A program made the position numbers and the translations under genes. Below the pieces are notes generated by a model. That model was not told where the DNA came from, searched no databases, and saw nothing but the letters and a program-made list of their open reading frames with translations. DNA of 64,000 nucleotides from Candidatus Thiodiazotropha sp. 'RUGA' (GTDB lineage: Bacteria > Pseudomonadota > Gammaproteobacteria > Chromatiales > Chromatiaceae), in NCBI GenBank assembly GCA_016842065.1, contig JAEPDS010000007.1, positions 116,215-180,214 on the forward strand, read 5' to 3'. Positions 44,047-53,530 of the stretch are shown here, piece after piece; the first letter of the stretch is position 1; each line of letters begins with the position of its first letter.

Positions 44047-47000
44047 TCAATTCATATCATGGCGATTATGCATCAGTAGATCCATTTTTTGCAGCAGCTG
44101 CCGTTTCTTGTCGCGTATGCTCGTCATGCTGTCTGCCAGATCATCCTTATTACCCTGCTGCATCTGCTGATGCAGCCAATTTGCCTGCTCATGCATCTGC
44201 TTATGCAGGTCGACAATCTGCTGATAGGCTGTGAGATGGTCATAACGTCTTCCGTCACTGTAGAGCCAGTCGCCAAAGCGGCACTGGTGGTGGTCGAGCA
44301 CCGGAAAATCGATCTCCTCGTTTCGCACGGCCTCCTCCAGTGTGTTGATCCAGGCGCGGTGCTCACTGGCTGCAAACAGCAGCGATAGGTCATTGCGGTT
44401 TAACCTTTGCTGATGCTGCCAGGTTTCGAAGGGTCGCCACTCCTTGACCCAATCGGGAAACTCTGCGGCCGGCATGGGCTTGGCGATGCCATAACCCTGA
44501 GCATGATCGCATCCCAGTTTCAGCAGCAGCTCGCCATGTTCAGCCGTCTCCACACCTTCGGCAATGATGTTGCGGCGGAACGCCGTGGCCATGCCAAGAA
44601 TGCCCTCCAGAATCGCCAGGTCATCAGGATCGATCAACATGTCCCGTACAAACGACCGGTCGATCTTGATGGTGGTCGCAGGCAGATGTTTGAGATAGGA
44701 GAGTGAGGAGTAGCCGGTGCCGAAATCGTCGAGTGCGAAGCTGACGCCGAATTCCAGGCACTCATGAATGATCTTGGAGACATGATTCATATCATCCAGT
44801 GCGCTGGTTTCAAGAATTTCAAGCTGCAGGCGCTCGGATGCAATCGCGGGATAGCGCTGCACGATCTTTCTCAGTTGATCCACAAAATCTGTTCTCTGCA
44901 GCTGCCTGGCGCCGATGTTGACGCTGACGGAGGTCTTCAGGCCAAGTTCATCCCATCGGCTTAACTGGGCGAGTGCGCTATCCAATACCCACTCACCCAT
45001 CTCTACGGCCAGCTCGTGGTCTTCAATGATCGGTAGAAAACTGATCGGCAATAATAAGCCCTGTTGTGGATGTTGCCAGCGTATCAGCGCCTCCACACCA
45101 ATCACCTGGCCGCTCCTCATACTGACCTTCGGCTGGTAGTAGAGCTCGAACTCCTGGTTGAATAGACCTTTTCTTATGCGTTGCAGATCCTCCTTCTGCC
45201 CCCTCAGGCTCCGATCATATTCCGTGTCAAAAAAACTGTAGCGGTTTTTACCCGCCAGTTTTGCCTGATACATGGCCTGGTCTGCCTGGCGTAACAGTTG
45301 ATCCCCTCCAACCTCTTCTTCCTGGGGATAGAGGGTCACTCCGATGCTGGCACTGACCTGTATCATCTGGTTCTGTTGCTGGATAGGCCGGATGGCAGCT
45401 TCCATCAAACGCCGCAACATGGGATAGCAGGCTTCACGGCTTTCGATATCACTGAGCACGGCAACAAACTCATCCCCGCCAAACCTGGCAATGGTATCCC
45501 CCTGTCGCAGCGCGTTCTCAAATCGCTTGGACATGCCGATCAGTACCAGGTCACCCACATCGTGACCATATCGGTCATTGATCTCCTTGAAGCCATCCAG
45601 GTCGATATAGATTACCGCCAGACTTTGTTGCCGACGCTTCTCCTGATGCATGGCCTGGGTCAAGCGGTCACTCAACAGTGCCCGATTCGGCAGACCGGTC
45701 AGTAGATCGTGGTTGGCGTGGTGCTCCAGTTGCAGCTGGTGCTGTTTCTGCAGGGTAATATCGGTACAGACGCCGACCCAACGATAGGGCTTTTTGTTCT
45801 GGTCCAGTAGCGGTAAGGCATGATCCTTCCAGTAGCGATAACTGCCATCGGCATGCCGAACACGGTACTCGTACTTGATCTCCTTGGTCGATCTACGGTG
45901 TAATTCGACACTGTTCTGCATCAGCTGCAGGTCTTCCGGATGAATCAGTTGCAGCCACATTTGCAGGTCATCAGCAAGATAGCCTTTTTCATACCCCAGA
46001 AACTGATCCACATCCCCATACCACTTCAGCTCATCGGTTTTGACGTCCCACTCATAAATCAGATCATAGGCCGCCTGGCCTGCCATCCGGAAGCGCTGTT
46101 CGCTCTCTTTCAAGGCGTCTTCGGCCCGTTTCTGTTCCGTGATATCCAGTGAGATGCCGCACAACGCGTAGGTGGTGCCGTCATCGTGCCTGAGAGGCAG
46201 TTTGGTGGAGTGATAGATCGCAGTCTGGCCGGTTTGCGGTACCGTGTTGGTCTCCTCCGCACGTATCGTTTCGCCCTGCTGCAAAACCTTCTGGTCATTG
46301 ATGCGTATGGCTGATGCACTGCACTCATCAAAAAACTTCTCATCGTCATAACCGATAATCTCATCCATCTCGGCATGCCAGAGGTCACGTACCCGCCGAT
46401 TGGCAAACAGATAGTTACCCTCTGTATCTTTCAGATAGATGAAGGCATCAACATTGTCGAGAATGGTGCGCATCTCGTGTTCACTATTGATCAACTGCTC
46501 ACGCACTCTTTCGATGTCTGTCAGATCCCGGGCGATGGCGATCAGGTATGTGATATTGTCCTGTTCCACCAGTTGGGCATTCACCTCCATCGGGATCAGG
46601 TGACCATTTTTGTCCCGGTAGTTGCTCTCATAGACAGAGGTTTTACTCACTTCAAGCTGGCGAATCATTTCATGCCAATGTGCTTTGTCATCGATTTTTC
46701 CGTCAATCTCCCAGACATGCATCTGATGCAGGTCGGTGAGCCGATAACCGAGGCTGTTATAGGCGGTAGAGTTGACATCCAGGAAAGCGCCGTCGTTGGC
46801 ATTGATGATATAGATACCATCGTTGGATTGATCGAGTAGTTTGCGAAACCGTTCCAGCTTCTGTTCGGCGTTTTTCCTGTCGCTGATATCCTTGATGTAT
46901 TCGATGATATTGATGACTTGACCTGAGTCGTCCTTCACCGGATAGACCGATACTTCGAACCATCCCCTCTCACCATTGTTCAGGGTGACCGGGATTACAT

Positions 47001-48522
47001 CGGAATTTGGCAGTCCATTGCGGATCACTTCATGGCTTGGGCAAGTTTCGCAGAGCTCATCCCGATCACGGAAAGTCTGATGACATTTACGGCCTGCCAA
47101 AGGCATGAGATGTCTGTAGTGCTCCTCCATCCAGCGATTGGTTCGGATGATGTTGTAGTCGGTATCCAGTACAACGATGCCATCCTGGATGGCATGGAAG
47201 ACATCCTGCAGAAAGGTTTCACTGTCCCGTAGTGCCAGTTCGGTCTGCTTGCGTTCGGTAATATCCTGGACGATACCGGAAAGTCTCTCCGGGTTGCCTT
47301 TGTCATCCAGCACCCGTTCGGCTTTGCAGTAGAGCCAAAGTTCATTGGACTCCGGTAGTTGACTCTTGACGCGATACTCCATCTCGTGTTTTTGGCCGTG
47401 TTCGATGGCGTTTTTCAACGAGCCGGATACTGCTGGCCAATCTTCGGGATTGACGATGGTCGAAAGGAACTCGGGGCCCACTTCCTGCTCAGGATTGAGG
47501 CCGAGCATTTTGTAGATATCATCAGACCAGATAGCCTTGCCGGACTGGATGTCGATCTGCCAATAGCCGAGATGGGCTGTCTCCTGGGCCTCTTTATAGG
47601 CGCGACGGCTCTCTTTCAGAGCGGTCGCCATGTGATGCTGTTCGGTGTTGTCAAAGATTACGCCAGCCAATTTGATCGGATCACCGGCCCTGTTCTTGAC
47701 GATTCTGACCAGGTCCAACACCCAGATGACGTCCCCATTCTGTTTGCGCAATCGATATTCGAATGAGTGATCCCTGCCGGCTTCGGTTTCTGCGGAACAG
47801 TATGTGCGGGCAAAGTCACGGTCCCCTTCGACCACCATGTTGAGCCACGACTGCATATCGACCCAGTCACTCAGAGGGTATCCCAATATGCGTTTCGCAT
47901 TCGGAGAGACATAGTTGAACTGGCCACTGCTGAGCTCCAGCTCCCAAGTGATGGCATTCACATTCTCCAGCAGGGAGAGATAGATACGGTTCTGCTTGCG
48001 CAGCGCATTTTCGGCCCGTTGGCGTGCGGTACTGTTACGGAAGACCGCATGGACATAGTTACCGTCAGTTTCGTGAATGATGGTTGAAGTCACCTCGCCG
48101 ATCAGGATTTCACCGCTGCGGGTGATAAATTCGTTCTCAAACTTGATCTCGGTGTCCCTGGCAATGATCTTGAATGCTGCCCGGCTTTTTTCCATAACCT
48201 CAGGTTTGTCCGGGTGCAGTTGTGAAACATGCAGTTGGCAGAACTGTTTGTGTGTGTAACCAAACAGTTTGCAGACGGCGGGATTGACGTCGAGGACCTT
48301 TCCCTGCAGATCATGGACGATGATGCCGTCACCTGCCTGATCGAACAGATTTCGGTACTTTTCGTTACGTTTGAGGTCTTTGAGATTGGCTCTGGTGGTA
48401 TGGAAAAACCAGAGGTAGACGATCAGTCCCAGCAATATAAAAAGGACTATCAGGAGTAGTGTCTGTACCGATGGAAAATAGAGATCAGTCATTAAATCAG
48501 AGCGCTGCGTGGTTGAGCCCAT
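44047..48522 (-). CDS. Seven-PAS GGDEF-EAL protein with C-terminal CZB zinc-binding domain
   Basis: This 1491-residue protein has one TM (about 18-40) and about seven consecutive PAS domains (about 55-930). GGDEF is intact at 1015-1019 (ARFGGDEFVAV) and EAL is intact at 1144 (EALIRW). A CZB domain occupies 1388-1491. Zinc ligands of the CZB type are visible: H1388 in HRAWINTL, C1414 in QCRFGDW, H1440 and H1444 in LHKQMHEQ. In E. coli DgcZ a CZB domain lets zinc inhibit a diguanylate cyclase. Here it ends a bifunctional protein, which is uncommon. The start could also be the ATG ten codons later. It should be a broad redox/ligand and zinc sensor. Confidence 0.92.
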   Translation of the reverse strand: MGSTTQRSDLMTDLYFPSVQTLLLIVLFILLGLIVYLWFFHTTRANLKDLKRNEKYRNLFDQAGDGIIVHDLQGKVLDVNPAVCKLFGYTHKQFCQLHVSQLHPDKPEVMEKSRAAFKIIARDTEIKFENEFITRSGEILIGEVTSTIIHETDGNYVHAVFRNSTARQRAENALRKQNRIYLSLLENVNAITWELELSSGQFNYVSPNAKRILGYPLSDWVDMQSWLNMVVEGDRDFARTYCSAETEAGRDHSFEYRLRKQNGDVIWVLDLVRIVKNRAGDPIKLAGVIFDNTEQHHMATALKESRRAYKEAQETAHLGYWQIDIQSGKAIWSDDIYKMLGLNPEQEVGPEFLSTIVNPEDWPAVSGSLKNAIEHGQKHEMEYRVKSQLPESNELWLYCKAERVLDDKGNPERLSGIVQDITERKQTELALRDSETFLQDVFHAIQDGIVVLDTDYNIIRTNRWMEEHYRHLMPLAGRKCHQTFRDRDELCETCPSHEVIRNGLPNSDVIPVTLNNGERGWFEVSVYPVKDDSGQVINIIEYIKDISDRKNAEQKLERFRKLLDQSNDGIYIINANDGAFLDVNSTAYNSLGYRLTDLHQMHVWEIDGKIDDKAHWHEMIRQLEVSKTSVYESNYRDKNGHLIPMEVNAQLVEQDNITYLIAIARDLTDIERVREQLINSEHEMRTILDNVDAFIYLKDTEGNYLFANRRVRDLWHAEMDEIIGYDDEKFFDECSASAIRINDQKVLQQGETIRAEETNTVPQTGQTAIYHSTKLPLRHDDGTTYALCGISLDITEQKRAEDALKESEQRFRMAGQAAYDLIYEWDVKTDELKWYGDVDQFLGYEKGYLADDLQMWLQLIHPEDLQLMQNSVELHRRSTKEIKYEYRVRHADGSYRYWKDHALPLLDQNKKPYRWVGVCTDITLQKQHQLQLEHHANHDLLTGLPNRALLSDRLTQAMHQEKRRQQSLAVIYIDLDGFKEINDRYGHDVGDLVLIGMSKRFENALRQGDTIARFGGDEFVAVLSDIESREACYPMLRRLMEAAIRPIQQQNQMIQVSASIGVTLYPQEEEVGGDQLLRQADQAMYQAKLAGKNRYSFFDTEYDRSLRGQKEDLQRIRKGLFNQEFELYYQPKVSMRSGQVIGVEALIRWQHPQQGLLLPISFLPIIEDHELAVEMGEWVLDSALAQLSRWDELGLKTSVSVNIGARQLQRTDFVDQLRKIVQRYPAIASERLQLEILETSALDDMNHVSKIIHECLEFGVSFALDDFGTGYSSLSYLKHLPATTIKIDRSFVRDMLIDPDDLAILEGILGMATAFRRNIIAEGVETAEHGELLLKLGCDHAQGYGIAKPMPAAEFPDWVKEWRPFETWQHQQRLNRNDLSLLFAASEHRAWINTLEEAVRNEEIDFPVLDHHQCRFGDWLYSDGRRYDHLTAYQQIVDLHKQMHEQANWLHQQMQQGNKDDLADSMTSIRDKKRQLLQKMDLLMHNRHDMN

Positions 48523-48929
48523 GTAAAAATGCTGAAATCCATTTCAAAACTGGATATTCCGACTATGTCTTAATGATAGCGTCTGCAGCTGGGAATTCTG
48601 AAAGATTAGCTAACTCTATGAATATCAGCGTTTTGCGAGCTTCTTATGTTGCTCTGCAGCAAGAGCGCTAAGATCGCGTCAGACCGGTCATATGCACAGG
48701 TCGTGATCTGTTATCCGGATCGTACGCCGAACAGGTGCTTATAGGTATGTGGGTTTTACAGTCAGACAAGGGTGAAAAAAATACCCTGGGCGGGGGATCC
48801 CCCAGGGTATGAAAAACGATAAAACAAGGATTATCCTGATTTACTGCAGGACTGAGACAGGTTGTTATTCAGTCGATGTCACCATCATTTCGTTATGCCG
48901 CTCAGGTATCCCAACGCATCTTATCGTAA
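48523..48929. other. Intergenic region between GGDEF-EAL-CZB and bacteriohemerythrin genes
   Basis: This 407-base gap should hold the promoter of the large minus-strand gene (right of 48522) and the terminator of the hemerythrin gene at 48774-48810. No coding frame is supported. Confidence 0.45.
48774..48810 (-). terminator. Rho-independent terminator of the bacteriohemerythrin gene
   Basis: A perfect ten-base-pair stem (ATACCCTGGG at 48781-48790 and CCCAGGGTAT at 48801-48810) is followed on the minus strand by a run of T (the A-run 48774-48781 on the plus strand). It lies about 120 bases downstream of the hemerythrin stop. Confidence 0.85.
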
Positions 48930-49325
48930 TCAGTTGCTCAAAGCGGAACTGTAGCTTTTGTCGATGACAGGAATATGGTGGTCCAGCCAGTTCTTGATAA
49001 AAACCATGGTGCCATCTTCTATTTCAGCTTCACCGGCATGAAACTTTTTTTGTAGATCGGCACAGGTTTGCACCAATTGTTTATGCTCCTCCTTATGAGC
49101 ATCCAGTCCTTTGTAGCCGCGCTCCTCCATTAAACGCTCCTCAGTTTCAAAGTGAACCACCACGTAATCGATCAGATTGTCCAGAGTGCTACCAATTTCC
49201 TGGCGGGCACCGGTGGAGACCGCGTCGTTCAAGGCATTTACACGATTGAAGAGCTCCTTGTGCTGTGTATCGCAAACATCTACTTTGGTGCTGTACTTCT
49301 CATCTATCCATTGCATTAAAGCCAT
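48930..49325 (-). CDS. Bacteriohemerythrin
   Basis: This 131-residue soluble oxygen-binding protein has a complete di-iron ligand set: H22 in CDTQHKEL, H58 and E62 in HFETEE, H77 and H81 in HKEEHK, and H117 and D122 in HHIPVIDKSY. Such proteins store or deliver O2 to respiratory oxidases, or sense it. Single-domain forms are common in microaerobic sulfur oxidisers. It is a single-gene unit with its own terminator. Confidence 0.95.
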   Translation of the reverse strand: MALMQWIDEKYSTKVDVCDTQHKELFNRVNALNDAVSTGARQEIGSTLDNLIDYVVVHFETEERLMEERGYKGLDAHKEEHKQLVQTCADLQKKFHAGEAEIEDGTMVFIKNWLDHHIPVIDKSYSSALSN

Positions 49326-49830
49326 GCTTTACTTCCTCTTTTAGGTTATTTCCATATCATTGATTCATTAACTGAACATCTCTGTCGTTATTGCATCCGG
49401 CTTTCTGCAGGTGGCTTCGTTTGTGGAATCATAATCAGAAGCCGCCCCCTACCGTCTTTCAATAAACAGCAAGGCGATTCACTCAAGTCAATTGTTTGTT
49501 ATTTAGAGTGTCACGACTACCTGGTGCTTTGCTGATCAGTTTATTCAGAGTGACAATTAATGAGTGGTTGTAGTCGTGTTGAGTGAAACTGGGTCAACTA
49601 CGAGATTCCAAAGATTTGTGGTACTGGAATAACGGGAATAGTTAGATTGGGTTTCCATATTAAAAATAACAATCCATGAAATAATCTGCGTACGATTAAA
49701 TGAACGATAACTCTTATATCCAATCCGCTATCGCGATGGGAATGAGATTCTTAACTAAAAAACTGTGCATGTAAAGCAGTTAAATTTTACACTGTAGCAA
49801 GTTGTTAGGCAGTGCTGAAAATTGCTTGTT
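49326..49830. other. AT-rich intergenic region, no gene seen
   Basis: These 505 bases lie between two minus-strand genes and are clearly richer in A and T than the surroundings, especially 49640-49830. The part next to 49326 should be the hemerythrin promoter. No terminator, repeat or reading frame is convincing. Confidence 0.4.
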
Positions 49831-51249
49831 TTAAACACCGATGTCGATGTAAGAGCGGGCTAGTTTCTGTAGTGCAATGATATAGGCAGCCGTTCGATAA
49901 TCCTCAATTTCAGGCATCCTTTTTCGAACATCGATTATCTCTTGTAGGGCGAGTCGCATACTGTCATCGAGGCCTGAACGCACCAGGTCGAGTTCGTCGG
50001 CCCCTCTGGATAGATTGTTGCTTATCCAATCTGGTACTTTCTCTCCACTGGTATGCTCCAAGGCGGCAAGAATGTGTCGTCCCCGGGATTCATCGAGTCG
50101 TCGTTCAATACGACCGAAGCGCATGTGACTCAGATTGCGTATCCACTCGAAGTAGGAGACCACGACACCACCTGCATTCACATAGGCGTCCGGCAGGATT
50201 GTGATGCCACGACTGCGAAGGATACGATCCGCTTCGAAAGTGATCGGACCGTTTGCCGCTTCCGCAATCAGATTGGTATGGATATTGGGCGCATTGCTTT
50301 CGGTGATCGCCGACTCCATGGCGGCCGGTATCAGAATATCGCACTCATGTTCCAGTACCGAGGCGCCGTCCTCGATGAACTGGCCACCGGCAAAGCCTTT
50401 CAATCCACCATGGGAACAGCGGTGATAGTAGGCTTCCTCAACATGTATGCCCTCTTCGTTGATAATGGCGCCGTCACGCACAATGATACCGATAATCTTC
50501 GCGCCATCCTCTTCGGAGAGGAATTTCGCCGCGTGGTAACCCACATTACCCAGACCCTGGATGATGATCCGCTTGCCTTCCAGTTCCCCCTCCAGACCAC
50601 AGGCGCGCAACTCCTCCTTGTGGCGAAAAAACTCCTGCAGGGAGTATTGCACGCCACGCCCCGTTGCCTCGGTTCGTCCATTCACGCCCCCATGAGCGAC
50701 CGGTTTGCCGGTGACACAGGCCAGAGCATTGACATCTTCCGGGTTCAAATGTTTATAGGTATCGGCAATCCAGGCCATCTCCCGTTGCCCGGTACCCATG
50801 TCCGGTGCCGGTACGTTGGTGGCGGGGCTGAGGAAACCGGCACTTGCCAACTCACGGGCAAAACGCCGGGTGATCAGTTTCAGTTCACTGCGGCTGTAAT
50901 TTTCCGGATTGATATAGAGACCGCCTTTGGAGCCACCAAAGGGTACATCCACAATGGCGCACTTATAGGTCATCAGCGCCGCCAGTGCCTCAACCTCCTG
51001 CTGATCGACCGATTCCGAATAACGCAATCCCCCTTTGGCCGGTAACCGGTGGATGCTATGCACCGCACGCCAGCCGGTGAACACCTCCATCTTGCCACGG
51101 ATCTCCACCGGGAAACTGACCTGTAACACGGAGGTGCAACTCTTGATGGCATTGGCGATACCCGGCTCCAGATCCATATAGGCGAGGGCTCTGTCCACCA
51201 TGTGGTCGACACTCTGTCTGAAAGTCAATCCTGTGGTCGGTTCATTCAT
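49831..51249 (-). CDS. Glu/Leu/Phe/Val family glutamate dehydrogenase
   Basis: The protein is 472 residues from the ATG at 51249, which has a GGAG site upstream and gives the family start MNEPTTGLTFRQS. A longer frame to 51372 runs into the neighbouring SDR gene and is rejected. Catalytic motifs are KGGLRYS, YKCAIVDVPFGGSKGG and PAPDMGTG; the nucleotide-binding motif is IIIQGLGNVG. It interconverts glutamate and 2-oxoglutarate with ammonia. NAD or NADP preference was not determined. It is the second gene of a two-gene unit with the SDR gene, 19 bases upstream. Confidence 0.94.
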   Translation of the reverse strand: MNEPTTGLTFRQSVDHMVDRALAYMDLEPGIANAIKSCTSVLQVSFPVEIRGKMEVFTGWRAVHSIHRLPAKGGLRYSESVDQQEVEALAALMTYKCAIVDVPFGGSKGGLYINPENYSRSELKLITRRFARELASAGFLSPATNVPAPDMGTGQREMAWIADTYKHLNPEDVNALACVTGKPVAHGGVNGRTEATGRGVQYSLQEFFRHKEELRACGLEGELEGKRIIIQGLGNVGYHAAKFLSEEDGAKIIGIIVRDGAIINEEGIHVEEAYYHRCSHGGLKGFAGGQFIEDGASVLEHECDILIPAAMESAITESNAPNIHTNLIAEAANGPITFEADRILRSRGITILPDAYVNAGGVVVSYFEWIRNLSHMRFGRIERRLDESRGRHILAALEHTSGEKVPDWISNNLSRGADELDLVRSGLDDSMRLALQEIIDVRKRMPEIEDYRTAAYIIALQKLARSYIDIGV

Positions 51250-51268
51250 CGGAGGTTCTCCAGCTTTG

Positions 51269-52024
51269 CTATTGTTGCAGGGTACGACCGCCATCAACCG
51301 GGATGATCTGGCCGGTGATATAGGGTGCGTCCCGATGCAGAAACAGCAGGGTGTTGACAATATCCGTCTCACTGCCCGGGCGTTTCAATGCAGTACGTTC
51401 CAGGATGGTTAGACGCTCTGACTCGCTCAACCCCTGTTCTGGCCAGAGAATCGCCCCTGGGGCGATACCATTGACTCTTACATCTGGCCCTAATTCCCGT
51501 GCCAATGACTTGATCAGCATGGCGTTACCCGCCTTGGCCACAGAGTAGATCGGATGGGCCTTGAGGGGTCTCAGGGCGTGAATATCGACCAGATTCACGA
51601 TCGATCCCTGCTGCTCGCGCAACAGGGGCGCCGCGGCCTGAGAGAGAAAGAAGGGGGCCTTCAGATTGCTGCCAATCAGATCGTCCCAGTCATTCTGTGT
51701 GGCCTCGTCCAACGGCGTTGGATAGAAACTGGAGGCGTTGTTGACCAGCAGATCGAGACGCTTGTTGATCTGACTGGCCTGATCGACCAGCTTGGCCAGA
51801 CTTGCCGTGTCATTCAGGTCGGCCTGGGCCAGCCGTACCGAATCGGGCCGCTGCTGTTCCAGCTGCTGTTTGAGCTTTTCCGCTGCGGTTTTTGAATTTC
51901 TGTAGTGCAGCAGAATATTCATTCCCTGGTCATGCAGCTCGGTTGCAATGGCTGCTCCGATGCGGTGTGCCGCGCCTGTGATCAGGGCGGTTTGACCCGA
52001 CAGAGAGGAATGACTTTGCGTCAT
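51269..52024 (-). CDS. Pteridine-reductase-like short-chain dehydrogenase
   Basis: This 251-residue SDR has the cofactor motif LITGAAHRIGAAIA, LLVNNASSFYPTP and the catalytic pair Y-x3-K in YSVAKAGNA. The HRIG form and HYRNS stretch are those of pteridine reductases (FolM/PTR1-like), which prefer NADPH and reduce dihydro- or oxidised pterins. Substrate use is inferred from the family. It is divergent from the MidA-type gene (62-base gap), a neighbourhood seen in many gammaproteobacteria, and lies upstream of the glutamate dehydrogenase. Confidence 0.88.
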   Translation of the reverse strand: MTQSHSSLSGQTALITGAAHRIGAAIATELHDQGMNILLHYRNSKTAAEKLKQQLEQQRPDSVRLAQADLNDTASLAKLVDQASQINKRLDLLVNNASSFYPTPLDEATQNDWDDLIGSNLKAPFFLSQAAAPLLREQQGSIVNLVDIHALRPLKAHPIYSVAKAGNAMLIKSLARELGPDVRVNGIAPGAILWPEQGLSESERLTILERTALKRPGSETDIVNTLLFLHRDAPYITGQIIPVDGGRTLQQ

Positions 52025-52086
52025 TTGGTGACTCCATGTTTGAATGGTGTCCTCTACTCTAACGGATTCATATAGGTTTCTGAACT

Positions 52087-53292
52087 ATGCCGGACTGTCT
52101 CAGTGCTCAAGCAGGAAATTCACCGCGGACACTACCCATGCCGGATACCAAAGCGCAGGCTGTCAGTGAGCGCCTGATGCGACAGATTGTACGTGCCATC
52201 GAGCAGTCCGGTGGCGCCATACCATTCGATCGGTTCATGGATATGGCCCTCTATGCACCTGGCCTGGGATACTATGTGGCCGGCAGCCGTAAATTCGGTG
52301 ACCAGGGGGACTTCATTACCGCACCTGAAGTCTCACCCCTGTTTGCCCAGTGCCTGGCCCGTCAATTGGCGCCGATACTCGATCTACTGCCCTCTGCGGA
52401 CATCCTCGAATTTGGTGCCGGTTCAGGCATTTTGGCGGCTGACCTGCTGGAGGCTCTGGCAGCGCTTGATCAACTCCCGCATCGCTACCAGATTCTGGAG
52501 GTCAGTCCGGAGTTGAAGAGTCGCCAGAGAGCCACCCTCGAGGCCAGGGTGCCTGATCTGCTGGAGCGGGTTGTCTGGCTGGAACGGATGCCTGAGCAGT
52601 TCTCCGGCTGTGTGGTCGCCAATGAACTGCTGGATGCGCTCCCGGTTAGCCGCTTTCGCATTGAGAACGGTGCCATACAGGAGTGTTTTGTCACACAAGA
52701 GGGGGAGCAGCTGAAGGCCAGTTATCGTGAACCGGTCACGCCAGGGCTTGAGAGTGCGGTAAAGCAACTGCAGGCACAGCATGGACCTTTCAAATCCATC
52801 TATCACTCTGAGGTGAACCTGCGTCAGTCTGCCTGGATAAAAAGCCTGGCCAACGCGGTCACTCAGGGCGTGGTTTTGTTGATCGACTATGGCTACAGCA
52901 GCGCCGAGTATTACCATCCGCAACGTGATCAGGGCACTCTGATGTGCCATTTCCGGCATCGTGCCCATAGCAACCCATTCCGCTGGGTCGGTATTCAGGA
53001 TATTACCTGCCAGGTCGATTTTACCGCCGCTGCCAAAGTGGCGGTTGAATCGGGATTCAGCCTTGGGGGCTATACCACCCAGGCACATTTTCTGTTGGCC
53101 AACGGACTCGATAGCCTGTTGGCGGATTCCGATCCTGAGGATGTGGCCCGACACATGTCTCTGATGCAGGGGGTCAAACGGCTCACACTACCAGCTGAAA
53201 TGGGTGAGCGTTTCAAAGTGCTGGGTCTGCTGAAAGGCCTGCAACTCAATCTGCAGGGCTTCTCCATGCGGGATATGTGTGAGCGTCTTTAG
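52087..53292 (+). CDS. MidA/NDUFAF7-type SAM-dependent methyltransferase
   Basis: This 401-residue protein (384 from the alternative ATG at 52138, which fits the family start better) belongs to the class I methyltransferase family of mitochondrial MidA/NDUFAF7. Those proteins methylate an arginine of a complex I subunit. Motifs are ALYAPGLGYY, GDQGDFITAPEVSPLFAQ, ILEFGAGSGILAADLL, VVANELLDALPV and LLIDYGY. The bacterial target is not settled. It is divergent from the pteridine reductase gene. Confidence 0.9.
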   Translation: MPDCLSAQAGNSPRTLPMPDTKAQAVSERLMRQIVRAIEQSGGAIPFDRFMDMALYAPGLGYYVAGSRKFGDQGDFITAPEVSPLFAQCLARQLAPILDLLPSADILEFGAGSGILAADLLEALAALDQLPHRYQILEVSPELKSRQRATLEARVPDLLERVVWLERMPEQFSGCVVANELLDALPVSRFRIENGAIQECFVTQEGEQLKASYREPVTPGLESAVKQLQAQHGPFKSIYHSEVNLRQSAWIKSLANAVTQGVVLLIDYGYSSAEYYHPQRDQGTLMCHFRHRAHSNPFRWVGIQDITCQVDFTAAAKVAVESGFSLGGYTTQAHFLLANGLDSLLADSDPEDVARHMSLMQGVKRLTLPAEMGERFKVLGLLKGLQLNLQGFSMRDMCERL

Positions 53293-53323
53293 TCTCAAGC
53301 GGCTTGGCTGTTGTTGTGGTTTT

Positions 53324-53452
53324 TAGTCCGCGAATGAACGCAAATGAACGCAAATGTTTCTTGTGACGGCATGGTCTGGATTCGTGTTAACAGGCCCTAA
53401 TAAGCAATCAATGATTTTCCATTTGCGTTTATTAGCGTTCATTTGCGGACTT
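53324..53452. repeat. Inverted-repeat element (GTCCGCAAATGAACGC family), copy 3
   Basis: The left arm 53324-53355 begins TAGTCCGCGAATGAACGC. It is mirrored by the right arm 53421-53452, ending GTTCATTTGCGGACTTA. A spacer of about 65 bases between them contains GTGTTAACAGGCCC. Each arm contains a direct ATGAACGCAA repeat. The element is wholly intergenic. A sister copy lies just past the next gene at 55268-55411. Confidence 0.85.
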
Positions 53453-53530
53453 AATAACAAATCAATTTAACCCCACTGTCGGTTTCTCTGCGTTAGCCCT
53501 AATGAAATACAACTCATTCGGGAGCAAACC

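Noticed and set aside
50053..51045. 330-codon antisense frame opposite glutamate dehydrogenase
   Set aside because: It is explained by codon bias of the real gene on the other strand; no motifs were found.
51250..51372. N-terminal extension of glutamate dehydrogenase
   Set aside because: It would overlap the end of the SDR gene in another frame. The ATG at 51249 has a better ribosome site and the family start.
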